Part shown: positions 48,401 to 59,159 of the stretch, piece after piece
How the letters are laid out: every line of letters begins with the position of its first letter
Position numbering within the stretch: the first letter of the stretch is position 1
NCBI RefSeq assembly: GCF_000002235.5
Contig: NW_022145609.1
Span: 27,606,153-27,670,152 of the forward strand
Direction: 5' to 3'
Origin: Strongylocentrotus purpuratus
Taxonomy: Eukaryota > Echinodermata > Echinoidea > Camarodonta > Strongylocentrotidae
Length of the DNA stretch: 64,000 bases
Position numbers and translations under genes: made by a program
Notes under the pieces: model-generated
Database searches by the model: none
Seen by the model: the letters and a program-made list of their open reading frames with translations, nothing else
What the model was told of the DNA's origin: nothing

Positions 48401-51400
48401 CATAGGAAGTAATTTATTCTTGAGAATACGAAGATACTCTAATTAGGTTGTATGTCTGATACCACCAAGTGAGACTTCTGATAAAAGTCTTCGTTTTTAT
48501 TTCCAGAGTTACCCGTCATTTCCAAGCCACTTGAAGTTCTACACATCGGTACGCACGAGATCGCTGTTAGATGGGATGCATGGCGGCCTGGTGTAGATGA
48601 GGGAGAACCGCCACTAACCGAATACATAGTCGTTTACCACAACACAACATCCACCGGCGATTGGACGGAAGCGGTAAGCGTGGCTCCGGATCAGAACCTT
48701 ACTGCGGTAGTTACCGGAATGCGGTCAGATACGACTTACGAGTTTGCCATAGCCGGAGTACGAGTCGGACCGGGTGGGATCGGCTTACCGGGTCCGGCTA
48801 TTCGAGTGTCGACACATTGCGAGCGTAAGTAAACTCGATGAATCATTAAATAAACTTATTTAAATCCAAATTTTGCAAGAAGTATAAAGGAAAGGTTAGT
48901 CCAGAATCTTACTGTGTATACTTTACGTAGTCATTACCTACGATGACACATAGGTGTTTCAGAATAGACGAAATGCTTTAAAAGCTTCATTAATTTGTCA
49001 ATAGTTCTGTAAACAAATCACATCTTATTCGCCAGGGACTGGAAAGGACATTTTCGTAGACTGTGCCTACTGTTCCTAAAGAATCACTAGAAAGCTATGA
49101 GTATCTCTTACGTTTTCTGTAGGTCCAAACGTCCGTTCTTTCGACTTGACGATAGTCTCGACTTCATCGCATCAGATTGAATTGTCATGGAAGGTTAGTC
49201 TTTTTATAATCGTCCCTTGGAAATACTGGAAGATTCTTTTATGAAAACAGAAGTCGCTGTCAACCCTAGTTTATAGAATATGTATAACTTGGGAGGAAAA
49301 CAAGTATTAGTAGCTTTGAGCGCTTTTAATTGTATTGGTTAATATTTGTTACTTGAAATTAGTTATTCGTTGACCAGATTTTTTTGTTTGAGTCAGAAAA
49401 TCAAATCGTTTTGTGAATTCTGTATAGAGATACAGTTATGTCGTTGATTATGTCCAACAATCTGATTAAAGCACATACCACTTTGGCAATACAAATTGAA
49501 ACTCGATTAGTTTAGTTTTCCGGATTATGCAGGCAAAAGTTTTTTTTGAATAACATTGCAATTAATACTGAAAGTTTAATTTGTTGCAACAATGGATATG
49601 ACTGAACAGTAAATTTCCTCATAAATAACTCATACCTTCGTCTAGAAACCACCAGTAAGCGAAGCCCGGTGTCAGAGTGGATTCCAAGCCTTCACTATCT
49701 CATACTCCAAAAGAGATTCTCCGGAAAACGAAACACAAGTCGCCGTCCCTTTCGATGCTCCACCGCGATATACCATCCCTGACCTTGAATTGTGCACTGA
49801 GTATGCCATCCACATGGCAGCATCGAACAAAGATTCAGACAGCGAGCTTAGCGACAAAGTTCACGCTAAAACAACAGATGAAGGTATACGAAATGGCATC
49901 TACATGCATACGGTCTAAAAGCGCTAGCTATTGAGCACGGAAACGTTATAATAGGTTTTGTTTATTTGTTATTCTCCTCCTTCTTCTTCTTTACCTTCTT
50001 CTTCTTCTTCTTCTTCTTCGTCTTCTTCTTCTAACACAGATACATCGGTTGTAAGATGACATTACTTTTGAATTTAGTGAAGCTTTAAAGGTTTTATTTG
50101 ATAAACATCAAGAATGTACGATTTAATTAATAATGAGATATGAATGTGTTGGGAGTTTTCGCTGTCGATGTTTTTCCATTTTCATCAACCCCTTTCTAAT
50201 AATGTTTCATATTCCCAGTGGTATCGGCTCCTAAAGACGTGAGAGTTACAGGTGTCACGCCCTCAACGGTAACCCTACAATGGTCCATCCTGAACTTTAC
50301 CCAACCATGTCTGGACATCAGGGGTTACGAAATACTGTACAGAAGAACATATCCAAGACCAGAGAAAATGGGCAAAGTCATCGCTGTAGATTCCAATAAG
50401 AAGGAAATCGAGTACCCGATCAAAAACCTATGGCAAAAAACGAATTTCTCCATTCAGGTACGTCCATTGAGTCCAAAGAATCGTTCCTTAATAATAGTCG
50501 TATTTGTAAATCCCTTCATACTACGTTTCTCAGTACTTTACATTACCCCGGTCATCCCCAAATAATAGGGCATATACGTTCCGCTCCCTGGGGAGTATTC
50601 CAGCAGGGCGCCATCCTTTTTACGCCATCCTACTGGATGCCCATTTAACATCTGGGTGAACAGTGGCAAATGTAGATTAATTTCTTACCAAAGGACATTA
50701 GTACCGTTGCGGGATTCGAACCGCGAACCATGTGATCCAGAATCCGGCGACCTATCCAATAGACCACATCACCTCAAACACGCCAAGAAAAAGAAAATGA
50801 CATGTCATGCAGCCATGCACAATAATTCAGAAAAAACAGCAAAGGTTTAGATTTAATATAAAGATCTCTGAGAAATTATTGAAAGAAAATCACCGTAATC
50901 TTCATTAATAACTACAGATTCATGAAATTTCATTAATCACTTTGGCAAATAATCATTAATTTTTTTCCTGGGGGGGGGGGGGGGGGGAGAGGCGGGGATA
51001 ACATTATCCATGATTAGGAGATCTTCTTCCCATGAAAAATAAAAATATTTGTTGAGTCATGATCTTAAAAAAAAATTCAACTTTGAATTACCCAACGGTA
51101 TCACCTCTACACCATTTAGAGCCTCCTATGGTTTAATTCCTCTCATCTAGGTTCGTGTTATAAACGAAGCAGGAAAAGGTCCATGGTCTCATGAAGTATC
51201 AGCTCAAACGTTGGTTCATCGACAACACCATCAAGAACAAAGTTAGTATTCTGATACAGATGTTTAAAAGTCATATATGCTCTTGTTAATGCATTTACAT
51301 GAAGGTGTTGACGCATTGTAGGTAGTATTTGTTAATAATAATAATGATAATAATAATAGTTCGTCCTTATACGGTATAGCGCATTTCAGGACTGCAGGCC

Positions 51401-53332
51401 CTCTCAATGCGCTTTACAGATATATACAAGGCGTTTGTAGAATTTCCCTTGTGTTATAATTATTAGTTGCAATAAGTTTCGCACAAAATACTGCAGTAAA
51501 TGTGTTTTTTTTTCTCAAAATGGTTGTGCAAGACTTCGAAACATGAAAGAAAAAAGAATGGAGATATTCACAAATCCGTAGGATTGACAAAATCTCACAT
51601 GAGATACCGATGGGTAGATTGAGATGTTATGGTCATGTGGTCGGAGGGTGAGAAGAAAAAAAATTGGCTCCAGAAAACAAACAAATCCAGGTTGCTAATT
51701 TCCCATCCCCGTGGAAGACCTCGCCAAACCTGGAAGGAGATGCTAACAGATAATTATGAAATTTATGAGGGCATCTGATCTTATATCACCTAAGCGGATG
51801 CTGAAGACCGGAAGGCTTGGATAAGGTCCGTAAGGGTTTGAAACGTCCAACTCCACTGCGAGAGAAAAACGGACACTAAACGATGATGATGATGATTATT
51901 ATTATTATGATGATGATGGTGGTGGTGATGAAAGAGAGAATCACAACCTGTCCGTAAAACTACTCTCGGATATGGAATTTCAAACTCCAGGGACAATCCT
52001 AAAGCAGTAGACCAGTGCTGTTCATACTACCCCTTATAGAGAGTAGGTGATTGTTGTAGATATTTGGGATATCCTAGAAGAAAGCCTGTCCCAGAATCGA
52101 ATCATAATGTATACATCACTCAATTAGGCAAACAGTAACATCTCTTTTTAGCCTAGTATAATATGTGTCCAAAGTAATGTATTATTATGTATCATTATAA
52201 CATAAAATATTATATAAACACAACCAAACTAATTTCATTCAAAAGGTTGGACTCTGTTTGCCCATATGTTAATATGCTTTTCTTACCCTCTGCAGGGCTA
52301 GTGGATACCCCGGATCAGATTGTTGATGAGATCCCAGCAAGCTCAAGCGATCAGAGAAAAACCCCGGGTCATCTTCCGGGAATTCTTACCGGGGTCGGCC
52401 TGGTACTGATCGCCCTCCTCATCGCCAGTGTCCTTGTTTATAGAAGGTAAGAGTACAATGGCGTAGCCAAGGGGAGAGGGGGCACTTCTAGTTTTGAATA
52501 GCGCACGTCTCTTTCTAATCATGACTATCCCTTCCTTTTAGAAATCCATGTCTCCGTTTTCATCAGTTTGTCAGTCTTGCATGAAAAACTAATAGATACA
52601 ACAGACAGGTTTACTAACTTTTTCATTTTTTTCCTGGGGCCTTGTGACGAGGTATTCCATTAACCTGTAATATAACAATAATAAATGTTCGCGAGTGCAT
52701 TAGTGAATATGCACTGCAAGCAGTGTAAGCCACAACAGGATAATGAACGAGGATCCTTTTTCGGGTTTATTGTCCGTCTCATTGTGACTTAAACAAGTGC
52801 AGTGCATATCACTAATGCACGAGCTAAAAACATGTATTATTTGTTTTATAAGATGGGTCTACAATATGAGTATAAAGTCGAGAATTGACAGTGGTTATCG
52901 TATATGCACTCCCCATGCATATGGGAAAATTAATGCATGCACACGTGATCCATTTCGACGCTTCTCATTGGCTACATTCTTGAACACATTTTATAATAAT
53001 TAATGAACTGCAAAACTTAAAATCCAGTCCGTATACATTAGTTGTTGCTATGTCGGGAAAGTCTCGGGCAAGCCTCGAGCAAGCTTTCAGATTGTCAAGA
53101 ACAGCTTTCTATAAACAGTATATGCACACAATTTGAATATGTTAGTGAACTGGTCTATTGAAAGAAATGTGGAGAAGGGTCGATTTCTTTGATTAAATGA
53201 ACATTTTCAGTGTTAAAGAGTAATTTTACAATATTGCTTATGTTCTCTTTATTTTCACTTTGCAGACGAAGGAGGAAGATTCAGACAGTCGAGCCCGTTG
53301 ATTCTTTTAAAAGTTTGGATGTGCAGGAATAA
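38755..53332 (+). CDS. Tie-type receptor ectodomain without kinase (complete gene model)
   Basis: Sixteen exons: 38755-38824, 42736-43047, 43754-44029, 44706-44840, 45320-45481, 45788-45925, 46384-46539, 47391-47522, 48022-48324, 48507-48824, 49123-49193, 49646-49883, 50219-50457, 51151-51241, 52296-52446, 53266-53332. All junctions are GT-AG and in phase; the total is 953 codons with stop. The 952-residue product has signal peptide, Ig1 (24-127), Ig2 (128-219), five EGF-like modules (220-460), Ig3 (461-561), three FN3 (562-880), transmembrane helix (about 908-929) and a 23-residue tail. This is the order of vertebrate Tie1/Tie2, which bind or modulate angiopoietins. Diagnostic agreements with Tie2: the Cys-less Ig2 ending RLIVR before CnnnnWGPnC, and FCLPDPFGCSC in the second EGF module (FCLPDPYGCSC in Tie2). 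Tie2 has three EGF modules and a cytoplasmic kinase; here there are five modules and no kinase. It could be an adhesion molecule, co-receptor or decoy; that is inference. Confidence 0.9.
39110..39295 (+). repeat. dispersed repeat with CCACCTGTCTACAA motif
   Basis: ACCTGTCTACAAAGACC and CACCTGTCTACAACAAGC occur twice about 92 bp apart, ending in CTGTAGACAGGTTTGACTGT. Same motif family as 8,955-9,115 in the other orientation. Confidence 0.65.
39320..39840. repeat. (ATC)n microsatellite
   Basis: Long imperfect CAT/ATC array with CAC and GTC interruptions in the first intron of the Tie-like gene. Open frames in both strands are artefacts of the repeat. Confidence 0.95.
41977..42089. mobile_element. 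diverged fold-back MITE, TTCATACCTCA family
   Basis: TTCATACCTCAGTCACACCG at the left and GTTGGTGTGACGGTGGTAGG at the right, with an inner GGTCTGGAGTTGG. Related to 1,937-2,066. Confidence 0.6.
42736..43047 (+). CDS. Tie-like exon 2, Ig domain 1
   Basis: Residues 24-127. Cys49 (VQYQCYR) and Cys107 (YGVFYCRG) would form the Ig disulphide; the second motif parallels GAYFCEG in Tie2. In Tie2 this domain and the next fold against the EGF modules to make the angiopoietin-binding head. Confidence 0.85.
43754..44029 (+). CDS. Tie-like exon 3, Ig domain 2 without cysteines
   Basis: Residues 128-219, VTHWRFNGSEPVKS, VEDEGIYEVYYERE, FFRLIVR. It has no Cys, as in Ig2 of Tie2, and the DEGIYE motif stands where Ig domains have DxGxYxC. 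Confidence 0.85.
44706..44840 (+). CDS. Tie-like exon 4, EGF-like module 1
   Basis: CPPNRWGPPDCEGVCDKC then NGGVCDDKSGMCICPNGFMG and PNC. Matches Tie2 EGF1 ([20 protein letters not shown]) closely. Confidence 0.95.
45320..45481 (+). CDS. Tie-like exon 5, EGF-like module 2
   Basis: CRLGGGNRFGLNCEFRC, then FCLPDPFGCSCDIGSKGLTC. The FCLPDPxGCSC string is characteristic of the second EGF module of Tie receptors and is the best single marker in this gene. Confidence 0.95.
45788..45925 (+). CDS. Tie-like exon 6, EGF-like module 3
   Basis: CFDGEFGAGCTERCHC, GECGIYTGECLG, GCSPGWSGENCQ. Acceptor tttaaag, donor gtaagaat. Corresponds best to the Tie2 EGF3 type (FYGPDCKLRCSC). Confidence 0.9.
46384..46539 (+). 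CDS. Tie-like exon 7, EGF-like module 4
   Basis: CDADYYGEDCTLKCHC, CHKATGACSNRLCARNY. An additional module relative to vertebrate Tie2; the fold is probably EGF/laminin-like with an altered end. Confidence 0.85.
46939..47084. mobile_element. fold-back MITE in Tie-like intron 7
   Basis: TTCACAAAGGAGGTTTGT and its complement ACAAACCTCCTTTGTGAA bound 146 bp that pair along nearly the whole length (GCGTCATATGACGC, AGACCAAGGTTTGTC). No coding capacity. Confidence 0.75.
47127..47353. mobile_element. MITE with AAGGTTCGTTCAGAT ends
   Basis: Inverted ends AAGGTTCGTTCAGAT and (reverse complement) AAGGCTTGTTCAGAT. One end of the same family is at 56,366. It sits directly upstream of exon 8, only 37 bp before it. 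Confidence 0.6.
47391..47522 (+). CDS. Tie-like exon 8, EGF-like module 5
   Basis: CKGLSYGFNCFHECHC, CDLKMGRCNGKCLKNW, DCIRG. Acceptor acatatag, donor gtaagca. Second extra module relative to Tie2. Confidence 0.9.
48022..48324 (+). CDS. Tie-like exon 9, Ig domain 3
   Basis: VSRLTSNPKVNPGQPSNVTC, AVGNPSPRF, VEKRELFSCTLAED. Two Cys spaced as in an Ig domain; position between EGF and FN3 modules is as in Tie2. Confidence 0.85.
48507..48824 (+). CDS. Tie-like exon 10, FN3 domain 1
   Basis: PLEVLHIGTHEIAVRWDAW, PLTEYIVVYHN, MRSDTTYEFAIAGVRVGPGG. Standard FN3 pattern (W in strand B, Y in strand C, TxYxF in strand F). Confidence 0.9.
49123..49883 (+). CDS. Tie-like exons 11-12, FN3 domain 2
   Basis: Exon 49123-49193 (VRSFDLTIVSTSSHQIELSW, phase 0 donor gttagt) joins 49646-49883 (FQAFTISYSKRD, LELCTEYAIHMAASNKDSDS). 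Splitting an FN3 domain by an intron after strand B is common in receptor genes. The weak donor GTTAGT is the least certain junction. Confidence 0.8.
49975..50035. repeat. (TTC)n microsatellite
   Basis: CTT/TTC run in intron 12 of the Tie-like gene. Confidence 0.85.
50219..51241 (+). CDS. Tie-like exons 13-14, FN3 domain 3
   Basis: Exon 50219-50457 (APKDVRVTGVTPSTVTLQWS, IRGYEILYRR, NFSIQ, donor gtacgt) joins 51151-51241 (VRVINEAGKGPWSHEVSAQT) in phase 0. Together they form one FN3 domain ending in HRQHHQEQ. Confidence 0.9.
50560..50775 (-). mobile_element. tRNA-derived SINE in intron 13
   Basis: Minus-strand copy with box B GGTTCGAATCCCG and GGTACTAATGTCCTTTGGTA; the 3' part is shortened. 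Confidence 0.75.
51540..51935 (+). mobile_element. LINE 3' end with (GAT)n tail
   Basis: Decayed frame fragments read GRLRCYGHVVGG and GRPRQTWKEMLTDNYE, the C-terminal signature (GHV, GRPRxTW) of many CR1/RTE-related non-LTR polyproteins, followed by ACTAAACGATGATGATGAT. Truncated at the 5' side; lies in intron 14 of the Tie-like gene. Confidence 0.65.
52296..52446 (+). CDS. Tie-like exon 15, juxtamembrane and transmembrane helix
   Basis: Linker with acidic and Ser-rich residues (DEIPASSSDQRK), then GILTGVGLVLIALLIASVLV and YRR. A single strong hydrophobic helix followed by Arg, the expected stop-transfer signal of a type I protein. Donor gtaaga, phase 2. Confidence 0.95.
52700..52885. mobile_element. 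fold-back repeat, TAGTGAATATGCACTGCA family
   Basis: TAGTGAATATGCACTGCAAG and GCAGTGCATATCACTAATGC form the arms; TTTTATAAGATGGGTCTACA follows. Second copy of the 32,877 family, in the last intron of the Tie-like gene. Confidence 0.7.
53266..53332 (+). CDS. Tie-like exon 16, short cytoplasmic tail and stop
   Basis: RRRKIQTVEPVDSFKSLDVQ then E and TAA. With the end of exon 15 the tail is 23 residues, starts with five Arg, and has no Tyr. AATAAA motifs overlap the stop (53,328-53,337) and recur at 53,577-53,582, the latter a more plausible polyadenylation signal. Confidence 0.9.
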
Positions 53333-53576
53333 ATAAAAGCGGAACAAGATGTTGGAACACTGTTTCTCTGTGATTAAACATTGTTTATGACTATTCGAAA
53401 GTGCGCGCGAGGCTGATTGAAAATATCCTACGCCGACGCTTGGAAACACTTACTCTGAACATTGAAATTAGGAGCACATGACACCATGGAAATAATGTAA
53501 CTTTTGAAAGTTGAAAATGTGAGCTTCCATAATTCATAATATTTCTGCAGCGATTGTTGTTCATGACTGTCACAAA

Positions 53577-53582
53577 AATAAA
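53577..53582 (+). terminator. possible polyadenylation signal of the Tie-like gene
   Basis: AATAAA about 245 bp after the stop codon. The earlier AATAAATAAA overlaps the stop itself and would leave almost no 3'UTR. Confidence 0.4.
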
Positions 53583-54183
53583 CGAGCCCATAGGGGTCTG
53601 CAGCCCCATGGAAATTTTTACATCAGCAATAATCGGGAAATAATCACGTCATGTTTAAACTTCTAACTCCATGGCCAATTCGTAGTTAATTAAATATCTT
53701 AGCGAGTATTTTTGTGACGGCATCATGAATTATCAATAGTCTTATTTGCTCGCTTAGCTTTTTCGCAATGATTTACATGTACCGTAATGTGTCGTGCAAC
53801 GCCCACGGACTAGCCGAGTTGTTGAGACGTAGCACCAACACTTCAAGATGCCTTGAGAGATGCCTTCGCCAATATCTCGTATTACTATTAGTAACCTGCC
53901 ACCTCTATCCAATCATGAACGACATAATCATAACGTCAGAAACAAATATTGACGTTGTTCAGGCAAGGATGTTTCATGGTCTATGGCCTTAGAGCCTTAC
54001 GTGGAGACTATATATAGCTACATGCTGCAACACTTCAAACAGTTGCCTGTAATCGTCAAGACCTTGCATTTCAATGCTGTCATCTTAACTAGATATGCTG
54101 TTATCTGATCAAAATGGTGGACAATCATTATTTTAAGTTGGTAGTAGCAGTAGAAGTAGTATAGTAGTAGAAGAAGTAGTATA

Positions 54184-54214
<31 letters not shown>

Positions 54215-54364
54215 TGTAGACTTTATTGGATAACTTACTGTTAAGCACAAGGCTAATCTGCCAAAAGGTCAATTTAGTTGGACATGACTGCTATGTCGGT
54301 GACTGGTGGGGTCTTTGACAATCCATGTGAGAGTGTAAGAGAGACAACGTACAAAAACGTACAT

Positions 54365-54425
54365 GCAAAATTGAATTAATTTATTGGCGTATGGGCGACA
54401 TGCCTTCACAGGCTTGTACAGCGCA
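54365..54425 (-). mobile_element. probable LINE 3' end fragment
   Basis: On the minus strand CTGTACAAGCCTGTGAAGGC, then ATGTCGCCCATACG and CCAATAAATTAATT, a 3'-terminal pattern of 5'-truncated non-LTR elements. Confidence 0.4.
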
Positions 54426-56304
54426 GGTAAAAATGCAATCGACATTACGCCGAGTGTGCAAACGCATGGTTAGAAGTTACAAGAGCCTGAAACTTATGAA
54501 CAAAGGCTAAGACTTAGCAGGTGACAACGACTCAAGCGCCATCGTGTTGCATCTAAAGCACCATCAACTGGACTCAATATTACTTATCATACTGTATAAT
54601 ACATTTATATGTAACTGACGTAGCCATTTAGAATCGTATTGTATTCCCAGGCAACTAGTATTCAATAAAGGCCTATATATACTTAAAAGGTATAGTTGAG
54701 TTTTGTTGCACAGAGCGCTACACAAAATCGTGTTTGTGTAGTTAGATAATGAAAAACTGAGTGTCAAGTTTGAAAGAACATGCAATTTAAATCATCTTTG
54801 TTTGATCAAAATCAGTTCAGAGACGGCTGAATTATCCATAAAAATAACGATTTCTAATATTTGTGGTGATTTGATAATTTTAACAAGCCGTTGAAAAAAA
54901 TGAGATAGCGCCTTATACGTTTTATTCCAGTCGATGTTGCAGATGTTAGCTTTTTCGTGTTGGTCGCCATACGCACAACCAGCCGACCCGTGTATTGTTA
55001 TTATTAATTAATTAATTAACGGTCACCGTACTTTTTTGAACGTGGAGCTGAATTGGTATGATCGTATTGGATAAAGTTCACAGATTTGGGGGTCTACAAT
55101 TACCTTCATAGCAACTTTAGGTCCGTAAAGAGCACCAGAAATGTCATAAATAAGAATAAGAGCAATAACCATGCACTTTGAAGGTATTTGCGGTCTCAAA
55201 CAAGAACTTAACGATCCCTTAAACTGATCTAACTTAAGCTCTTAGATTATTTCTGATGTACAAAACCATTTCACATCGACAGAAAACCTAGACCAGAAAA
55301 ACAAATCAGATTCAAATACATTTTTCATATTGAATGAGTATGATTTAAGAAAATCTGCAACATATTTAAAATTTCTTCCTGATCTTCCATATATTCTTAC
55401 TACAAATAGTATGATACTCATTCCCTGAGTATAAAGTTTGAACAAACTATGTTGTAATATATAACCACAACTTAAAAATTTACCATGGTAATCCTCATTC
55501 CGTAAAAGGGGAAACCGTATGTACTGTCATGATCTTTTAAGATAAAAATAGTAATCAAATGAATATTTCCTTCTTATTAAATACGCTTTGAAAGCTACCA
55601 ACTGTCAAATTAGGAACGAAATTTCTTTCGTACATAATTAATGTTTGGAATAGGACAATGCGAACAAGAATTGTTAACATTTGTTATTTCACTATTCAAC
55701 TTGAAGCTCTAATCTTTGCTGGTTGTTTTAAATCAATCATAAGTTTCCACCCTGCCAAGGATTGATCCTTTTTGAGAAATTGAAGGGTAACAAAAGTATA
55801 TTTAAATAAAATATACTTATCTTGAAATGTATTTTCACTTTTTTTCCGAGTCGTAATGTAAAGTTCGTTCAGTAGATAATGACACAGAGACATTACATTA
55901 TGTTTCAGTTACATATACTTTATTTCACTATAAAAAGTTAAAATATATCAATATTGGAGACAAAAGTCATAAAATTGCTGTCATACCGCTATATAAGTTT
56001 TATTTACAAATATAGAAAATAACATATTTCCATTGAGCTGTAACAGTTAAATGGGCCTCATTTCGTTGCAGCCAAATCTATATTTTTCCCACTGTACTTT
56101 GAGAAAGCACTATTTACCATTCATTTATTATCTTAGGAAAAAAAAAATCAAATAGCGTTTCTCATCATCTTTGAATACAAGAAATGCAATGTTTGAACCG
56201 TAGTGTACAAATGAGTCTATTGTCTGGAAATCAAGTGATCTCTTGGACAAGGGTTAACGAAGGGGGTTCCCCAGGGTGATACCAATCTGGATTTAATCAC
56301 TTAA

Positions 56305-56362
56305 AGGGAAAGTCCACCCCCAAAATAAGTTTGTTTCGATAGAGGCAGAATAATAAGAAAAT
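56305..56362 (+). mobile_element. end of a TTAA element, AAGTCCACC family
   Basis: TTAA then AGGGAAAGTCCACCCCCAAA, almost identical to the left end of the 16,562 element for about 57 bp, then sequence diverges into the AAAGGTTCGTTCAGAT repeat at 56,366. Confidence 0.65.
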
Positions 56363-57339
56363 CGTTTTTTAAAGGTTCGTTCAGATATGACGCGGTATAC
56401 CGCCATAAAAAAAGAAGCCACCGCGTTTTTTAAATGTGTAAATGGATGGCAACTGTGCGCAAGAAAAGTCTCTCATGTCCTAATTTTGTATCATTATATG
56501 TCATCATTAAAATTAAAGGGTAACAAAAATTTAAAAAACACCGCGATTTAGCCTTATTCTACATGTATGTCTATGAAAAGGACATCTTCTACACAAAGTT
56601 TATACGCCCTCATGGTTAAATAATCCTGATAATGCATCTTATTCTAGCATATATATACGAACAAATATTTCAGAATCTTAATAACTAATGTACAAGTAAA
56701 AATAGTATCTCAATATTTGTCATAAATATATTCATCCTCTCATAGCTCAGATGTTAACAGACAAGTCAATGACAGCATTAGATATACATTAGAAAATACA
56801 GAAGGAGAATAGCCAATTGCACCAAATAACTTCGAAGTTGATAAAAGAACACTGTGTAATATAAAGGTTTACCAAATTAAATTAACAATAATAAGAGAAA
56901 ATTTCCCCTTTTCTACTGTATTTTCGTCATCACTGACGGGTAGCCCTATATCCTTGAAGGTTTTAAGTGAGATATAAAAAGAGCATTATATTTATTTTAA
57001 TACGACATTCAATTGCATCACCATTCTTTAAATCATGTCATAGTAAAAATAGCAGGGATGTAATTTCTAAATAATTTTGATTTTGACTGATTTACATAAT
57101 ACAATTTAAATCAAGGCAAACTAAGTCGGAAATCTATGTCATGTATTTCTAATTCAATCTAAGATTTATATATATATTACTAGCCAGACTTTATAAGTAG
57201 TCCTTGTAATTTCCGCGTAAATTGCGTATACGATATCAATATATTCTAATAATCATTATCAAAGGCATAAAAACAAGTAGTACTGCTGTATCACAAGATA
57301 ATATTCGTGAGGGAATAAGTAATATATATATTTATATAA

Positions 57340-57373
<34 letters not shown>

Positions 57374-57377
57374 AGAG
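57340..57377. repeat. (GA)n microsatellite
   Basis: GA dinucleotide run. Confidence 0.9.
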
Positions 57378-59159
57378 ACACGGATAGGAAGATGGACAAA
57401 TACAATGATAAGCAAGAGAGATAGGACACCGAAGAAGAAAATAAAAAATATATTTAACATACGAGAAATATATGCTGTGAGATAGTGCGCTGTCATGTCT
57501 ATAGGACTATAATTAGGGTGATCACACTTCCTGTGCACACAGTCTGCTCCGTGCACATACACACACACAACAGCAGTCAGTTGGTAGAAATAGCAATTTT
57601 CGTAAATTTATTTTAAAAAAACTGAACAATATTTTTAAATTTTTATTTCACATATCTTTCAAGCATACCTTTAACTACAATTCTGTGTAGTTTCATTGTA
57701 ATAGGCATGTGGTAAATATGTTAAATTATTAATTAGAATATTGTCTTTTCAGCCATGTGTGACATGGCCCGCTGATCGCCCATTGACTGTTATTCTGCGT
57801 GGTGAAAGTGCACTTCAATGTATAAAACTCCCCTACAAAAATGCAATATCCTCATGTGTTTCACTCAATGAAACAATTTGTTATTTACACTCAAGGTAGC
57901 CACAACTGTACTGGGGTCACCAAATTTTCTTTTTCTCTTAAATCCAGTCCCTGTAAAATGTTATGGCCTGTTGAATTGAATGGTTTCTCGGAAAATCGTC
58001 ATAAATCCTCAAATCTGACATTTTTTAAAAAGAAACTATACTGTGATGTAGCTGACAGTCTGCAGATTCTTATCATTTGTCCGGTTTTTTGAATAATTTG
58101 TGAAACTTATGAGGAAATAGCTGTAACGATGATCCAAGTAATTTCCATCGCCATATTTTATTGGCATTGCAAAAATATTTGGAATTTAATGTTAATATTT
58201 GGTGTAAATATGATCTATAAATATGTGATTTAAAAAAATGCCAACAAAATGAACAGTTTGACTTTCCTATATATATAATCAGCTGAAATGACCTAATTTG
58301 CATATTTGATGAATATTCATAATTTTTTTTTTCTTCAACAAAAATAAGTTTCCATACCTGTCTGATATACATAGGTTTCATTGATGTATCATGTTCGGTT
58401 TTGATTTGATTACATATGCGCATATTAATTAGACAGACTTAGTAATTTTCACAACTTTTTCATAGCTGCAGATTCGCAAAAATGGCAAAAATGACTTATT
58501 TTGTTTGCTTCTGTTTTCAAAACGGTAATAGATATATGAATTTTCTTTTTCGTATTTTTTTTACCACAAAGTTGATATTTTAGTGTCTGATAATTTAATT
58601 TATTATTTGTGTCCAAGAAAGTGATGGATTAAGTTGTTAACTTTGTCGAATTTTGCCATTTTTGCCAATTTGACCATTTCTGGCAGGTTTTTCGGTAATT
58701 TTGCGATATCAAAAAATGGTATAAAATCACAACGCATTGACCGATTTCAATTCTGTTTTTTGTTTTTTGAAGCTTTCATAAAGCTTGATCATTTGCAATC
58801 ATCAAATAATATGTGTTTGTTGTACTTATTTTTAGTGTGCTATACCTACTATAATCGCGATCCACATCACTCTGCTATTTTGAGGGGGAACGTGGTTGAT
58901 TTATAATTTATAATAATCTATACAAAGTCATGATAATATCTGAGGTTAAAGCAACCATAGATAAAATAGATCGTGTGCAAAGGAACGAAGCAAAAACACA
59001 ATTGAAAACCATCCTATGGCATAGATTGAAATTACATGCGATTTAAGCTATGAGCATATCGAGTGTTGAAATAATGAGTTCTCTATTTGGTTTGTTAAAA
59101 AGCTTTATTCTGAATGGTTGTTGGTTGAACGAGGTCAACAATTTTCAAACTACCGGCTT

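Larger units (their letters stand above)
53600..59150. other. no gene seen between the convergent genes
   Basis: AT-rich DNA. Holds a (GTA)n tract (54,145-54,215), a minus-strand LINE-like 3' end (54,365-54,425, TTGGCGTATGGGCGACATG), a TTAA-element end (56,305), a MITE end (56,366) and a (GA)n tract (57,340-57,377). I found no tyrosine-kinase exon on either strand. Confidence 0.55.
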
